Shown here: positions 16,459-24,301 of the stretch, in pieces
How the letters are laid out: every line of letters begins with the position of its first letter
How positions within the stretch are numbered: position 1 is the first letter of the stretch
Assembly (NCBI GenBank): GCA_000335735.1
Contig: AMYY01000023.1
Span: 1-54,706, forward strand
From: an alpha proteobacterium L41A
Lineage (GTDB): Bacteria; Pseudomonadota; Alphaproteobacteria; Caulobacterales; Caulobacteraceae
Direction of reading: 5' to 3'
DNA: 54,706 bases
The notes under the pieces: generated by a model
Told to the model about the DNA's origin: nothing
Database searches by the model: none
What the model saw: the letters and a program-made list of their open reading frames with translations, nothing else
Made by a program: the position numbers and the translations under genes

Positions 16459-17762
16459 ACAAGAACCTGCTCGCCGCCAGCGCCGCCACCCTGGCCATGG
16501 CCCTGACGGTCGCATCGTGCGGCAACGCCAGCGATCCGAAACTGAACCAGACCGGCGCGACGCCCGACTTGCCGAAGATCAACGAGACGCTGGTGCCGCC
16601 GATGAAGATCAGCCCGCCGGCAGGATGGAACGGCGAGATGCCGACGGTGCCGCAGGGCTTTACGATCAGCGCCTTCGCCACGGATCTCAAAATCCCGCGT
16701 CAGATGCTGGTCCTGCCCAACGGCGACGTCCTGATCGCCGAGGGGCGCGGCGGCCATGCACCCGCCATGCGGCCCAAGGATGTGATCGCCGGCGTCATCA
16801 AGAAGCAGGGCAACACCAAGATCAAAGGCGGCAACCGTATCACCTTGGTGCGCGACGCGAACAATGACGGCACGCCCGAACTGCGAACCGTTCTGGTCGA
16901 TAACCTCGATGCGCCCTACGGCTTGGCCTATGTCGACGGCTATCTCTATGTCGCCGAACAGGGGGCGCTTGTTCGCTTCGCCTTCCAGCCCGGCCAGACC
17001 GGCATTGCGACGCCCGCCGAGCGGGTGACGGAGCTGCCGTCGCGCATCAACCACCACTGGACCAAGTCCCTGACGGCCAGCGCGGACGGGTCGAAGCTGT
17101 ATGTCGGCACAGGCTCGAACTCGAATATCGGCGAGCGCGGCATGGCGGTCGAGGAAGAGCGCGCCACAGTGTGGGAAATCGACCGGGCGACCGGCGCACG
17201 TCGCACCATCGCGACCGGCATTCGCAATCCGACGGCCCTGGCCATCGAACCGACCACCAATCTGCTATGGTCCGTAGTCAATGAGCGCGACGAACTGGGG
17301 CCACAACTTGTCCCAGACTATCTGACCCAGGTGCGCGACGGGGCCTTCTACGGCTGGCCCTACAGCTATTGGGGCCAGAACCGGGATCCGCGCGTGATGC
17401 CGCAGAACCCCGAGATGGTCGCCAAGGCCATCCGGCCGGACTACGCCCTGGGATCGCACGTCGCCGCCCTGGGCCTGGACTTCGCCCGCAATGGCGGCTT
17501 CGGCGGGTCGTTCGCCAACGGCGCCTTCATCGGCATGCACGGCAGTTGGAACCGTCAGGATCCGTCCGGCTATAAGGTCGTCTGGGTGCCGTTCAACGCC
17601 GGCCGTCCGGCGGGTCAGCCCGTCGATTTCGCCACCGGCTTCCTGAAGGACGGCAAGGCGCGCGGCCGTCCCGTCGGCGTCGCCTTCGATGGGAACAAGC
17701 GTGTGCTGTTCGTCGCCGACGATCTGTCGAACACGGTGTGGCGTATTGCGCCTACGCGATAA
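16455..17762 (+). CDS. Sorbosone dehydrogenase-like (PQQ-type beta-propeller) lipoprotein
   Basis: Lipoprotein of 435 residues (lipobox region TVASCGNASD) followed by a six-bladed beta-propeller of the sugar/sorbosone dehydrogenase family. Supporting stretches are PRQMLVLPNGDVLIAEGRGG, LDAPYGLAYVDGYLYVAEQG, RNPTALAIEPTTN, FYGWPYSYWGQN and GMHGSWNR. Related proteins oxidise aldose-type substrates, some with PQQ, and pass electrons to the respiratory chain. Here it is placed in the periplasm beside cytochromes and an oxidase, which fits that role. The substrate and cofactor are not proven, and no PQQ synthesis genes lie in the window. Confidence 0.82.
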   Translation: MNKNLLAASAATLAMALTVASCGNASDPKLNQTGATPDLPKINETLVPPMKISPPAGWNGEMPTVPQGFTISAFATDLKIPRQMLVLPNGDVLIAEGRGGHAPAMRPKDVIAGVIKKQGNTKIKGGNRITLVRDANNDGTPELRTVLVDNLDAPYGLAYVDGYLYVAEQGALVRFAFQPGQTGIATPAERVTELPSRINHHWTKSLTASADGSKLYVGTGSNSNIGERGMAVEEERATVWEIDRATGARRTIATGIRNPTALAIEPTTNLLWSVVNERDELGPQLVPDYLTQVRDGAFYGWPYSYWGQNRDPRVMPQNPEMVAKAIRPDYALGSHVAALGLDFARNGGFGGSFANGAFIGMHGSWNRQDPSGYKVVWVPFNAGRPAGQPVDFATGFLKDGKARGRPVGVAFDGNKRVLFVADDLSNTVWRIAPTR

Positions 17763-17772
17763 GGTAGTCGTC

Positions 17773-17795
17773 CTTCGCCCTCCAAGGGCGAGGGA
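17773..17795 (+). terminator. Hairpin after the sorbosone-dehydrogenase-like gene
   Basis: CCTTCGCCCT pairs with AGGGCGAGGG around the loop CCA, giving a 10-bp stem with one G-T wobble. It starts 11 nt after the stop codon. No clear T-run follows, so it may act only with the second hairpin downstream. Confidence 0.5.
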
Positions 17796-17829
17796 AATGG
17801 CTATTGTCGTCGAGACATAGCCAAATACG

Positions 17830-17863
17830 AAAAGTCCCCGGCTGCGAGCAACCGGGGACCTTT
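17830..17863 (-). terminator. Bidirectional Rho-independent terminator
   Basis: GTCCCCGG (17834-17841) and CCGGGGAC (17852-17859) form an 8-bp stem with a 10-nt loop. Read on the minus strand the stem is followed by TTTT, and on the plus strand by CTTTC. It lies between two convergent genes and can end both transcripts, more convincingly that of the minus-strand mini-protein. Confidence 0.8.
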
Positions 17864-17884
17864 CATGTGGGGCTGAGCTAGGCC

Positions 17885-18226
17885 TTACGGCGTGAAGTCG
17901 ATGGTGCGCTCGAACGGCGCATCGACGGGGCGGCCGCGGTCCATGATCGGGGCGACCTGTGCGCCATTCATCAGGGCCAGGGCGGCTTCACCGAACCCCA
18001 TGCCGGGGCGGGTCTCTTCCAGCACCACGCAGTCCGTGACATGACCAGACGCCAGCGCGGTGCAGCGCAGGCGCACGCTGAAGCGGTTGCTACCTTCGGC
18101 CTTTGTGGCGACGGCGCGTTCGATGGCGGGTTGAGGCGCGCTATACAGGGCCGCGTCCTTGAGCAGGGGTCCAGTCGGGGCGCCCAGCAGGGCCGTCATC
18201 AATGTCAGGCTGAAAGTCAGTGTCAT
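17885..18226 (-). CDS. Secreted TonB C-terminal-like mini-protein
   Basis: Protein of 113 residues with a short N-terminal hydrophobic signal (TLTFSLTLMTALLGAP) and no further membrane helix. The remainder resembles a TonB C-terminal domain: RFSVRLRCTALASGHVTDCV, EAALALMNGAQVAP and a closing FERTIDFTP strand. Two cysteines, in LRC and TDC, could form a disulfide. Unlike a true TonB it lacks a membrane anchor and a Pro-rich spacer, so it may be a free periplasmic domain. GAGG lies about 7 nt before the ATG on the minus strand. Function unknown. Confidence 0.7.
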   Translation of the reverse strand: MTLTFSLTLMTALLGAPTGPLLKDAALYSAPQPAIERAVATKAEGSNRFSVRLRCTALASGHVTDCVVLEETRPGMGFGEAALALMNGAQVAPIMDRGRPVDAPFERTIDFTP

Positions 18227-18335
18227 GGCAGGCCTCGTTCGTCATCTATCAAGATTTGAACGAGACCTCCGTTCCCCGAACTTTCAAAAACGCGTTGGTG
18301 TGGGCCGAAAAACACACAGGCTGTTCTGAGCCAGA

Positions 18336-19211
18336 TTAATACGGCCTCAAGCTGGACTGTTGTGCCTGGCACAGGGTCTTCAGCCATGACCGCACGGTGC
18401 GCAGACGCGCGGTGTCGTGGACGTCGCGGTGGGTGGCCAGCCAGAAGCGGCGCTCGATCAGGATCGACGGCAGGACGCGCACCAGACCCTCGGCCAGGAA
18501 GCACGGCAGCACGCCGACCCCGCCCCCGGCGGCGATGATCTCCCGCTGCGCCCGGATCGAAGACGAGGCGACGTGGGGCGCGAGGCCCGGCTGGACCTCG
18601 TCCAGATAGCGCAACTCGGGCGCATAGATCAGATCGTCGATATAGCCGACGATGTCGAAGCGGCTCAGGTCCTCGACGGTCTTCGGAATGCCGTTGCGGC
18701 GCACGTGATCGGGCGAGGCGTAGAGGGCCAGCTGATATGGCGTCAGCGGCTCGACGATCAGGCGTGCGGCATGCGGCGCGGCCAGGGTGATCGCCATGTC
18801 AACCTCTCGGCGCGTTGGCGAAAGGAAGCCGGACGTGGCCGCCAGCTCGATCCTTAGACCCTGATGGGCCAGACGCAGCGCGGGCAGGGCGGGGGCCATC
18901 AGGGTGACGCCAAACCCCTCTGACGCACTGACGCGCACGACGCCGGCGGGCGCGTCCGGCTGGGTCACGCGGCCGGCGGCCTCCATCGCGCTTTCGGCCT
19001 CCAGACCGATATCGAGCAGCTGGGCGCCGGCCGCGGTCAGCTGAAGCCCCGTGGTCGAGCGGACGACGAGGGTGGATTTCAGCGCGCTTTCCAGTCGGGC
19101 GACCCGACGCCCGACCGTGGCGGCGTCGACGCCCAACCGCTGCGCGGCGCCGCCCAGCGAGCCTGCGCGCGCGGCGGCGATGAAGATGCGCAGATCGTCC
19201 CAGTCGTACAT
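18336..19211 (-). CDS. LysR-family transcriptional regulator divergent from mmsA
   Basis: LysR-type regulator of 291 residues. The N-terminal winged helix-turn-helix covers about residues 1-60 (LRIFIAAARAGSLGGAAQRL, TVGRRVARLESAL, STTGLQLTAAGAQLL). The effector domain follows, with GVVRVSASEGFG and IRAQREIIAAGGGVGVLPCF. It is transcribed away from mmsA with a 117-nt shared control region, the usual LysR arrangement, so it probably controls the valine-degradation operon. The co-inducer is unknown; a valine catabolite such as 3-hydroxyisobutyrate is plausible. Confidence 0.88.
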   Translation of the reverse strand: MYDWDDLRIFIAAARAGSLGGAAQRLGVDAATVGRRVARLESALKSTLVVRSTTGLQLTAAGAQLLDIGLEAESAMEAAGRVTQPDAPAGVVRVSASEGFGVTLMAPALPALRLAHQGLRIELAATSGFLSPTRREVDMAITLAAPHAARLIVEPLTPYQLALYASPDHVRRNGIPKTVEDLSRFDIVGYIDDLIYAPELRYLDEVQPGLAPHVASSSIRAQREIIAAGGGVGVLPCFLAEGLVRVLPSILIERRFWLATHRDVHDTARLRTVRSWLKTLCQAQQSSLRPY

Positions 19212-19227
19212 GGCCGTCTAGCCATCT

Positions 19228-19261
19228 TGCAAAAACGCAGAATGTTGCGTGCAACTTTGCA
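19228..19261. promoter_or_regulatory. Candidate LysR binding region
   Basis: The gap between the LysR gene and mmsA contains GTTGC-GT-GCAAC (19244-19255), flanked by TGCAAA (19228-19233) and TTTGCA (19256-19261). These TTGC/GCAA half-sites are the only clear symmetry in the gap and lie close to the LysR start. Their centres do not coincide, so more than one protein contact is possible. Confidence 0.45.
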
Positions 19262-19328
19262 TTATCGACCGGCGCGCAGGGGTGATAGCCATAGCCGCAA
19301 CAAAAGAACCAACAGGGACACCCAGGCC

Positions 19329-20831
19329 ATGCGCGACATTCGCCACTTCATCGACGGTGCGGCTTTCGACGGCGCATTCGGACGCTTCAGCGACGTGTTC
19401 AATCCCAATACCGGCGAGGTTCAGGCCCGCGTGCAGCTGGCCACCACCGGCGAGGTCGATCGCGCGGTCCAGGCGGCGCAGAACGCCTTCGACGGCTGGG
19501 CCTCGACCAATCCTCAACGCCGCGCCCGCGTCATGTTCGACTTCAAACGCCTGGTCGAGGCGAACATGGACGAGCTGGCCGAGTTGCTGTCGTCCGAACA
19601 CGGCAAGGTGATCGCCGACTCCAAGGGCGACATCCAGCGCGGCCTGGAAGTGATCGAGTTCGCCTGCGGCATCCCGCACGCGCTGAAGGGCGAATACACC
19701 CAAGGCGCCGGCCCCGGCATCGACGTCTATTCGATGCGTCAGCCGCTGGGCGTGGTGGCGGGCATCACCCCGTTCAACTTCCCGGCCATGATCCCGATGT
19801 GGATGTTCGGCGTGGCCATCGCGGTGGGCAATACTTTCGTGCTGAAGCCGTCTGAGCGCGATCCGTCGGTGCCGGTGCGTCTGGCCGAACTGATGCTGGA
19901 AGCCGGAGCGCCGAACGGCGTGCTGAACGTGGTGCATGGCGACAAGACGGCGGTCGACGCCATTTTGACCCATCCGCTGGTCCATGCCGTCAGCTTCGTC
20001 GGTTCGTCCGACATCGCCCACTATGTCTATCAGACGGGCGCCGCCAACCATAAGCGCGTCCAGGCGATGGGCGGCGCCAAGAACCACGGCATCGTCCTGC
20101 CCGACGCCGACATGGATCAGGTGATCAAGGATCTGTCCGGCGCGGCCTATGGCTCGGCGGGCGAACGCTGCATGGCGCTGCCGGTCGTGGTGCCGGTCGG
20201 CAAGAAGACGGCCGACGAACTGCGCGAGCGGATGGTCGCCGAGATCCCCTCGATGCGGGTCGGCGTCTCGACCGATGCGGGCGCCCACTATGGCCCCGTC
20301 GTCACGGCCCAGCATCGCGAGCGTGTCGCGGGCTGGATCGAAAAGGGCGTGCAGGAAGGCGCCGAACTGGTCGTCGACGGCCGCGACTTCAGCCTGCAAG
20401 GGCACGAGAAGGGCTATTTCATCGGCCCGTCGCTGTTCGACCATGTGAAGCCCGAGATGTCGTCCTATCAGGAGGAAATCTTCGGTCCGGTGCTGCAGAT
20501 CGTGCGCGCCGAGACCTTCGAGGAGGCGCTGGCCCTGCCGTCGAACCACCAATACGGCAACGGCGTCGCCATCTTCACCCAGAACGGCCGCGCAGCGCGC
20601 GACTTCGCCGCCCGGGTCAACGTCGGCATGGTCGGGATCAATGTGCCGATCCCGGTGCCGGTCGCCTACCATACCTTCGGCGGTTGGAAGCGTTCGGCCT
20701 TTGGCGACATCAACCAGCACGGCATGGAGGGCGTCCGCTTCTGGACCAAGACCAAGACCGTGACGGCCCGCTGGCCGGACTCGGCGCTGGAGCATTCGGA
20801 CAGCTCGTTCGTCATTCCGACGATGCGCTGA
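19329..20831 (+). CDS. mmsA: Methylmalonate-semialdehyde dehydrogenase (CoA-acylating)
   Basis: Aldehyde dehydrogenase of 500 residues that converts methylmalonate semialdehyde to propionyl-CoA, CO2 and NADH in valine (and thymine) breakdown. Family marks are IDGAAFDG at the N-terminus, GITPFNFPAMIPMWMFGVAI, VQAMGGAKNHGIV (Lys/Asn replace the usual catalytic Glu region in this family) and nucleophile Cys about 281 in GERCMALPV. ATG 19329 gives the standard length; the upstream in-frame extension runs through the promoter region. It is the first gene of a four-gene operon with an acyl-CoA dehydrogenase, a hydroxyisobutyryl-CoA hydrolase and mmsB. Confidence 0.94.
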   Translation: MRDIRHFIDGAAFDGAFGRFSDVFNPNTGEVQARVQLATTGEVDRAVQAAQNAFDGWASTNPQRRARVMFDFKRLVEANMDELAELLSSEHGKVIADSKGDIQRGLEVIEFACGIPHALKGEYTQGAGPGIDVYSMRQPLGVVAGITPFNFPAMIPMWMFGVAIAVGNTFVLKPSERDPSVPVRLAELMLEAGAPNGVLNVVHGDKTAVDAILTHPLVHAVSFVGSSDIAHYVYQTGAANHKRVQAMGGAKNHGIVLPDADMDQVIKDLSGAAYGSAGERCMALPVVVPVGKKTADELRERMVAEIPSMRVGVSTDAGAHYGPVVTAQHRERVAGWIEKGVQEGAELVVDGRDFSLQGHEKGYFIGPSLFDHVKPEMSSYQEEIFGPVLQIVRAETFEEALALPSNHQYGNGVAIFTQNGRAARDFAARVNVGMVGINVPIPVPVAYHTFGGWKRSAFGDINQHGMEGVRFWTKTKTVTARWPDSALEHSDSSFVIPTMR

Positions 20832-20838
20832 GGCCGTC

Positions 20839-21975
20839 ATGGACTTCGCTCTCAACGACGATCAGCGCGCCATTCAGGACGCCGCCCGCGCCTTCGCCGA
20901 GGCCGAGCTGGCGCCGCATTCGGCGCGCTGGGACGAGGACAAGCATTTCCCCGTCGAGGTGATGAAACAGGCGGCCGAGATGGGCTTCTGCGGCATCTAT
21001 ACGGCTGAGGAGCACGGCGGCATGGCCCTGGGCCGGGTCGAGGCGGCGGTGATTTTCGAAGAGCTTTCGCGCGGCGACGTGGCGACGGCGGCCTTCATCT
21101 CGATCCACAATATGGCGACGTGGATGATCGACCGCTTCGGGTCGGACGATCTGCGCGGCCGGTTCGTGCCGTCGCTGGTGGCGATGGAGAAGATCGCTTC
21201 CTACTGCCTGACCGAGCCGGGTTCGGGGTCGGATGCGGCGGCGCTGCGGACCACGGCCGTGCGCGACGGCGACCATTATGTGCTGAACGGCTCCAAAGCC
21301 TTCATCTCCGGCGCAGGCACGTCCGACGTCTATGTCGTCATGGTCCGCACGGGCGGCGAGGGTCCGAGGGGCGTCAGCGCGATCGTGGTCGAGGCCGGAA
21401 CGCCCGGCCTGTCGTTCGGCGCGCAGGAAAAGAAGATGGGCTGGAACGCCCAGCCGACCGCCATCGTCCAGTTCGACGACTGTCGCGTGCCGGTCGCCAA
21501 TCTGCTGGGCGAAGAGGGGGCGGGGTTCCGCTACGCCATGGCGGGTCTGGACGGCGGGCGCCTGAACATAGCCGCCTGTTCGCTGGGCGGGGCGCGGCTG
21601 GCGCTGGAGACGGCGCAGGACTACGTCGCCACCCGCAAACAGTTCGGCCGTCCGATCGGCGAGTTCCAGGCGCTGCAGTTCCGGCTGGCCGACATGGCTA
21701 CGGACCTGGAGGCGGCGCGGCTGATGGTGCTGCGCGGCGCCTGGGCCATCGACACCGACCATCCGGAAAAGACGAAGTGGTGCGCAATGGCCAAGCGTCT
21801 GGCCACCGACGCCTGTTTCCAGATCGCCGACGAGGCCCTGCAACTGCACGGCGGCTATGGCTATCTGAAGGACTATCCGCTGGAGCGGATCGTGCGCGAC
21901 CTGCGGGTCCACCGCATCCTGGAAGGCACGAACGAGATCATGCGGGTGATCATCGCGCGGGAGATGACCAAGTGA
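20839..21975 (+). CDS. Acyl-CoA dehydrogenase, probable isobutyryl-CoA dehydrogenase
   Basis: FAD-dependent acyl-CoA dehydrogenase of 378 residues, predicted from context to oxidise isobutyryl-CoA to methacrylyl-CoA. Features are the N-terminal helical domain (MDFALNDDQRAIQDAARAFA), the FAD/substrate motifs YCLTEPGSGSDAAAL and NGSKAFISGAGTSD, a QFGRPIGEFQALQFRLADM helix, and the catalytic Glu in HRILEGTNEIMR. It begins 7 nt after mmsA, and its stop overlaps the hydrolase start by 4 nt. Chain-length preference cannot be read directly, but placement between mmsA and the 3-hydroxyisobutyryl-CoA hydrolase makes the valine pathway most likely. Confidence 0.9.
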   Translation: MDFALNDDQRAIQDAARAFAEAELAPHSARWDEDKHFPVEVMKQAAEMGFCGIYTAEEHGGMALGRVEAAVIFEELSRGDVATAAFISIHNMATWMIDRFGSDDLRGRFVPSLVAMEKIASYCLTEPGSGSDAAALRTTAVRDGDHYVLNGSKAFISGAGTSDVYVVMVRTGGEGPRGVSAIVVEAGTPGLSFGAQEKKMGWNAQPTAIVQFDDCRVPVANLLGEEGAGFRYAMAGLDGGRLNIAACSLGGARLALETAQDYVATRKQFGRPIGEFQALQFRLADMATDLEAARLMVLRGAWAIDTDHPEKTKWCAMAKRLATDACFQIADEALQLHGGYGYLKDYPLERIVRDLRVHRILEGTNEIMRVIIAREMTK

Positions 21976-23021
21976 GCGACGCCGAAGTCATCACCCGGAT
22001 CGAAAACGGCGTCGGTCGCATCACCCTGAACCGGCCCAAGGCGATCCACGCGTTGAACCGGACGATGTGCGAGGCGATGACGGAGGCGCTGCTGGCCTGG
22101 CGCGGCGACGCGGCTGTCCAGTCGGTGCTGATCGACCACGCCGGCGAGCGGGGTTTTTGCGCGGGCGGCGACATTCGCATGATCGCCGAAAGCGGTGCGG
22201 GCGATGCGTCGGAGGCCAAGGCCTTCTTCTTGGCCGAGTATCGGTTGAACCACCTGATGTTCGACTATCCCAAGCCGATCGTCGCCATCGTGGACGGCAT
22301 CGTCATGGGCGGCGGGGTCGGCATTTCCGAGCCGGCCGACATTCGTGTGGCGACCGAGCGCACCACCTACGCCATGCCCGAGACCGGGATCGGCCTGTTC
22401 CCCGATGTGGGCGGCGGCTGGTTCCTGCCGCGCCTGCCGGGCCAGACCGGCGTCTGGCTGGCGCTGACAGGCGCGCGGTTGAAGGCGGCGGATACGGTGG
22501 CCCTGGGCATCCACACGCACTTCGTGTCCTCAGATCGCATCGATGCGTTGAAGGCCGATCTGATGCGCGAGCCCGCCGATCCGTCGTCGGTCGTGGCGCG
22601 CCACGCCGGGGATGCGGGGCCTGCGCCGCTGTCGGCCCACCGCGAGGCCATCGACCGGCTGTTCGCCTTCGACACGGTTGAGGAAATTTTCCAGGCGCTT
22701 GAAGCGGACGGCTCGCACTGGGCGCTGCAGCAGCTGCAAACCCTGAAGACCAAGTCGCCGCAGTCGCTGAAGGTCTCGCTGCGCCAGATCCGGACGGGCG
22801 CGACGCTGAACAGCTTCGCCGACAATATGGCGATGGAATACGCCCTGGGCGGCCGCGTGGTGCGCACCCACGACTTCCAGGAAGGCGTGCGGGCCGTGAT
22901 CGTGGACAAGGACAATGCGCCGAAATGGTCTCCGGCGGACCTGTCGGGCGTTACCGACGAGACGCTGGATGCGCTGTTCGCGCCGTTGCCGGACAATGAA
23001 AAATGGACGCCGCTGGCCTGA
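21972..23021 (+). CDS. 3-hydroxyisobutyryl-CoA hydrolase (HIBCH-like)
   Basis: Crotonase-superfamily enzyme of 349 residues, predicted to release 3-hydroxyisobutyrate from its CoA thioester. Its length and the long C-terminal region (LQQLQTLKTKSPQSLKVSLR, MAMEYALGGRVV) separate it from ordinary enoyl-CoA hydratases. Crotonase hallmarks are GFCAGGDIRMI (oxyanion hole), IVDGIVMGGGVGIS and the Glu/Asp-containing MPETGIGLFPDVGGGWFLPR. GTG 21972 overlaps the dehydrogenase stop by 4 nt. A dedicated methacrylyl-CoA hydratase is not in the operon and must be supplied from elsewhere. Confidence 0.9.
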   Translation: MSDAEVITRIENGVGRITLNRPKAIHALNRTMCEAMTEALLAWRGDAAVQSVLIDHAGERGFCAGGDIRMIAESGAGDASEAKAFFLAEYRLNHLMFDYPKPIVAIVDGIVMGGGVGISEPADIRVATERTTYAMPETGIGLFPDVGGGWFLPRLPGQTGVWLALTGARLKAADTVALGIHTHFVSSDRIDALKADLMREPADPSSVVARHAGDAGPAPLSAHREAIDRLFAFDTVEEIFQALEADGSHWALQQLQTLKTKSPQSLKVSLRQIRTGATLNSFADNMAMEYALGGRVVRTHDFQEGVRAVIVDKDNAPKWSPADLSGVTDETLDALFAPLPDNEKWTPLA

Positions 23022-23049
23022 CCACGGCGCCGACAAAGGGAGAGACACC

Positions 23050-23952
23050 ATGACCAAGATCGCCTTCATCGGCCTGGGCAATATGGGCGGCGGCATGGCC
23101 GCGAACCAGGCCAAGGCGGGCCATGCGGTCGCCGCCTTCGATCTGTCGGCGCAGGCGTTGGAACGGGCAGGGGCGGCGGGTTGTGTCGCGGCCGGATCGG
23201 TCGCCGAGGCGGTCAAGAACGCCGAGGTGGTCATCACCATGCTGCCGGCCGGGCCGCACGTGCTGAAGGTCTATTCCGAACAGATCATCGGCGCGGCGCC
23301 GTCGACCGCCCTGCTGCTCGACTGTTCGACCATCGATGTCGAAACCGCGCGCAAGGTCGCCGGTCTTGCCAAGTCGGCCGGCTACGCCTTTGCCGACGCG
23401 CCGGTGTCAGGCGGCACCGCAGCGGCCGATGCGGGCACGCTGGCCTTCATGGTCGGCTGCGACGAGGGCGACTTCGCCCGCGTCGAGGCGGCGCTGGAAC
23501 CCATGAGCCGCATCACCATCCGCGCCGGCGACCATGGGGCGGGGCAGGCGGCCAAGATCTGCAACAACATGCTGCTGGGCATTTCCATGCTGGGCACGTG
23601 CGAGGCCATCGCCCTGGCCGAAAAGCTGGGCCTGGATCCCGAACGGTTCTTCGAGATCGCGTCCAAGTCGTCGGGTCAGTGCTGGAGCGTGACCAGCTAC
23701 TATCCCTGGCCGGGTCCGGTGTCGACCGCGCCGTCCAACCGCGACTATCAGGGCGGTTTCGCCACGGCCATGATGTTGAAGGACCTGAAGCTGGCCCAGG
23801 ACGCAGCGGCGAAATCCGGCGCCTCGACCCCGCTGGGCGCACAGGCCGAGGCGCTTTACGCCCTGTTCGACGGTATCGGGCACGGCGGCCGCGATTTCTC
23901 CGCCATGCTGCAGATGCTGCGCGGCAAGCTGGATGAGCTTAACCCGGCATAG
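23050..23952 (+). CDS. mmsB: 3-hydroxyisobutyrate dehydrogenase
   Basis: NAD-dependent beta-hydroxyacid dehydrogenase of 300 residues that oxidises 3-hydroxyisobutyrate to methylmalonate semialdehyde, the substrate of MmsA. The N-terminal Rossmann motif is FIGLGNMGGGMAANQAKAGH, the substrate-binding motif DAPVSGGTAAADAGTL, and the catalytic Lys lies in GAGQAAKICNNM. The C-terminal DYQGGFATAMMLKDLKLA helix is typical. AAGGGAGAGA precedes ATG 23050. It is the last gene of the operon and is followed by a terminator. Confidence 0.94.
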   Translation: MTKIAFIGLGNMGGGMAANQAKAGHAVAAFDLSAQALERAGAAGCVAAGSVAEAVKNAEVVITMLPAGPHVLKVYSEQIIGAAPSTALLLDCSTIDVETARKVAGLAKSAGYAFADAPVSGGTAAADAGTLAFMVGCDEGDFARVEAALEPMSRITIRAGDHGAGQAAKICNNMLLGISMLGTCEAIALAEKLGLDPERFFEIASKSSGQCWSVTSYYPWPGPVSTAPSNRDYQGGFATAMMLKDLKLAQDAAAKSGASTPLGAQAEALYALFDGIGHGGRDFSAMLQMLRGKLDELNPA

Positions 23953-23976
23953 ATTCGTCTTTCGCATTGTGATTGC

Positions 23977-24008
23977 GGCCCGTGCAGCTTCGGCGGCGCG
24001 GGCCTTTT
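23977..24008 (+). terminator. Rho-independent terminator of the mmsA operon
   Basis: GGCCCGTGC (23977-23985) pairs with GCGCGGGCC (23996-24004), a 9-bp stem with one G-T wobble, followed by TTTT. It lies 25 nt after the mmsB stop. Confidence 0.85.
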
Positions 24009-24301
24009 CGTATGCGGCCGCGGCCGCGACTCTGATCGCTACGGCTGGTGCGACCAAGGCGCGCGCCTGCCGTGTTCGCCTTATTCCGTTCGCCGGAACG
24101 AGCCTGCGAAGAGTGAAGTCAAAGCAGTAACTTAGCTCTCGCTGACCGTTGAGGCGGCTCTAGCAAAGATCGAAAATCGCCTGAAATGCGGCTGAACGGT
24201 GCTTGCGGCGCACATTGCTCCTGTGTCATGTAACCGCTTACATCGCTTATCGACGGATCTTCGAAAAGGGGCCGGTACGATAGGGAGCAGGGAGAATTCG
24301 A
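24009..24301. other. Intergenic control region before the LacI gene
   Basis: No gene is visible in the roughly 290 bases between the mmsB terminator and the LacI regulator. Short plus-strand frames lack ribosome-binding sites. The first half holds GC-rich sequence with a GCGGCCGCGGCCGC run and nothing else I can name. The second half holds the predicted promoter and operator described separately, then a leader of about 50 nt with the ribosome-binding site AGGGAGA. Confidence 0.6.
24215..24243 (+). promoter_or_regulatory. Promoter and LacI operator upstream of the glucan-locus regulator
   Basis: TTGCTC (24215-24220), a 17-nt spacer and TTACAT (24238-24243) form a plausible promoter. The inverted repeat ATGTAACCGCTTACAT (24228-24243) covers the spacer end and the -10, and the right arm of the operator is itself the -10 hexamer. 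A LacI protein bound here would block RNA polymerase. The same element in the same register occurs at 37395-37423. Confidence 0.7.

Noticed and set aside
19218..20855. 545-residue minus-strand frame antisense to mmsA
   Set aside because: His/Arg/Asp-rich shadow frame without homology; mmsA is complete on the plus strand.
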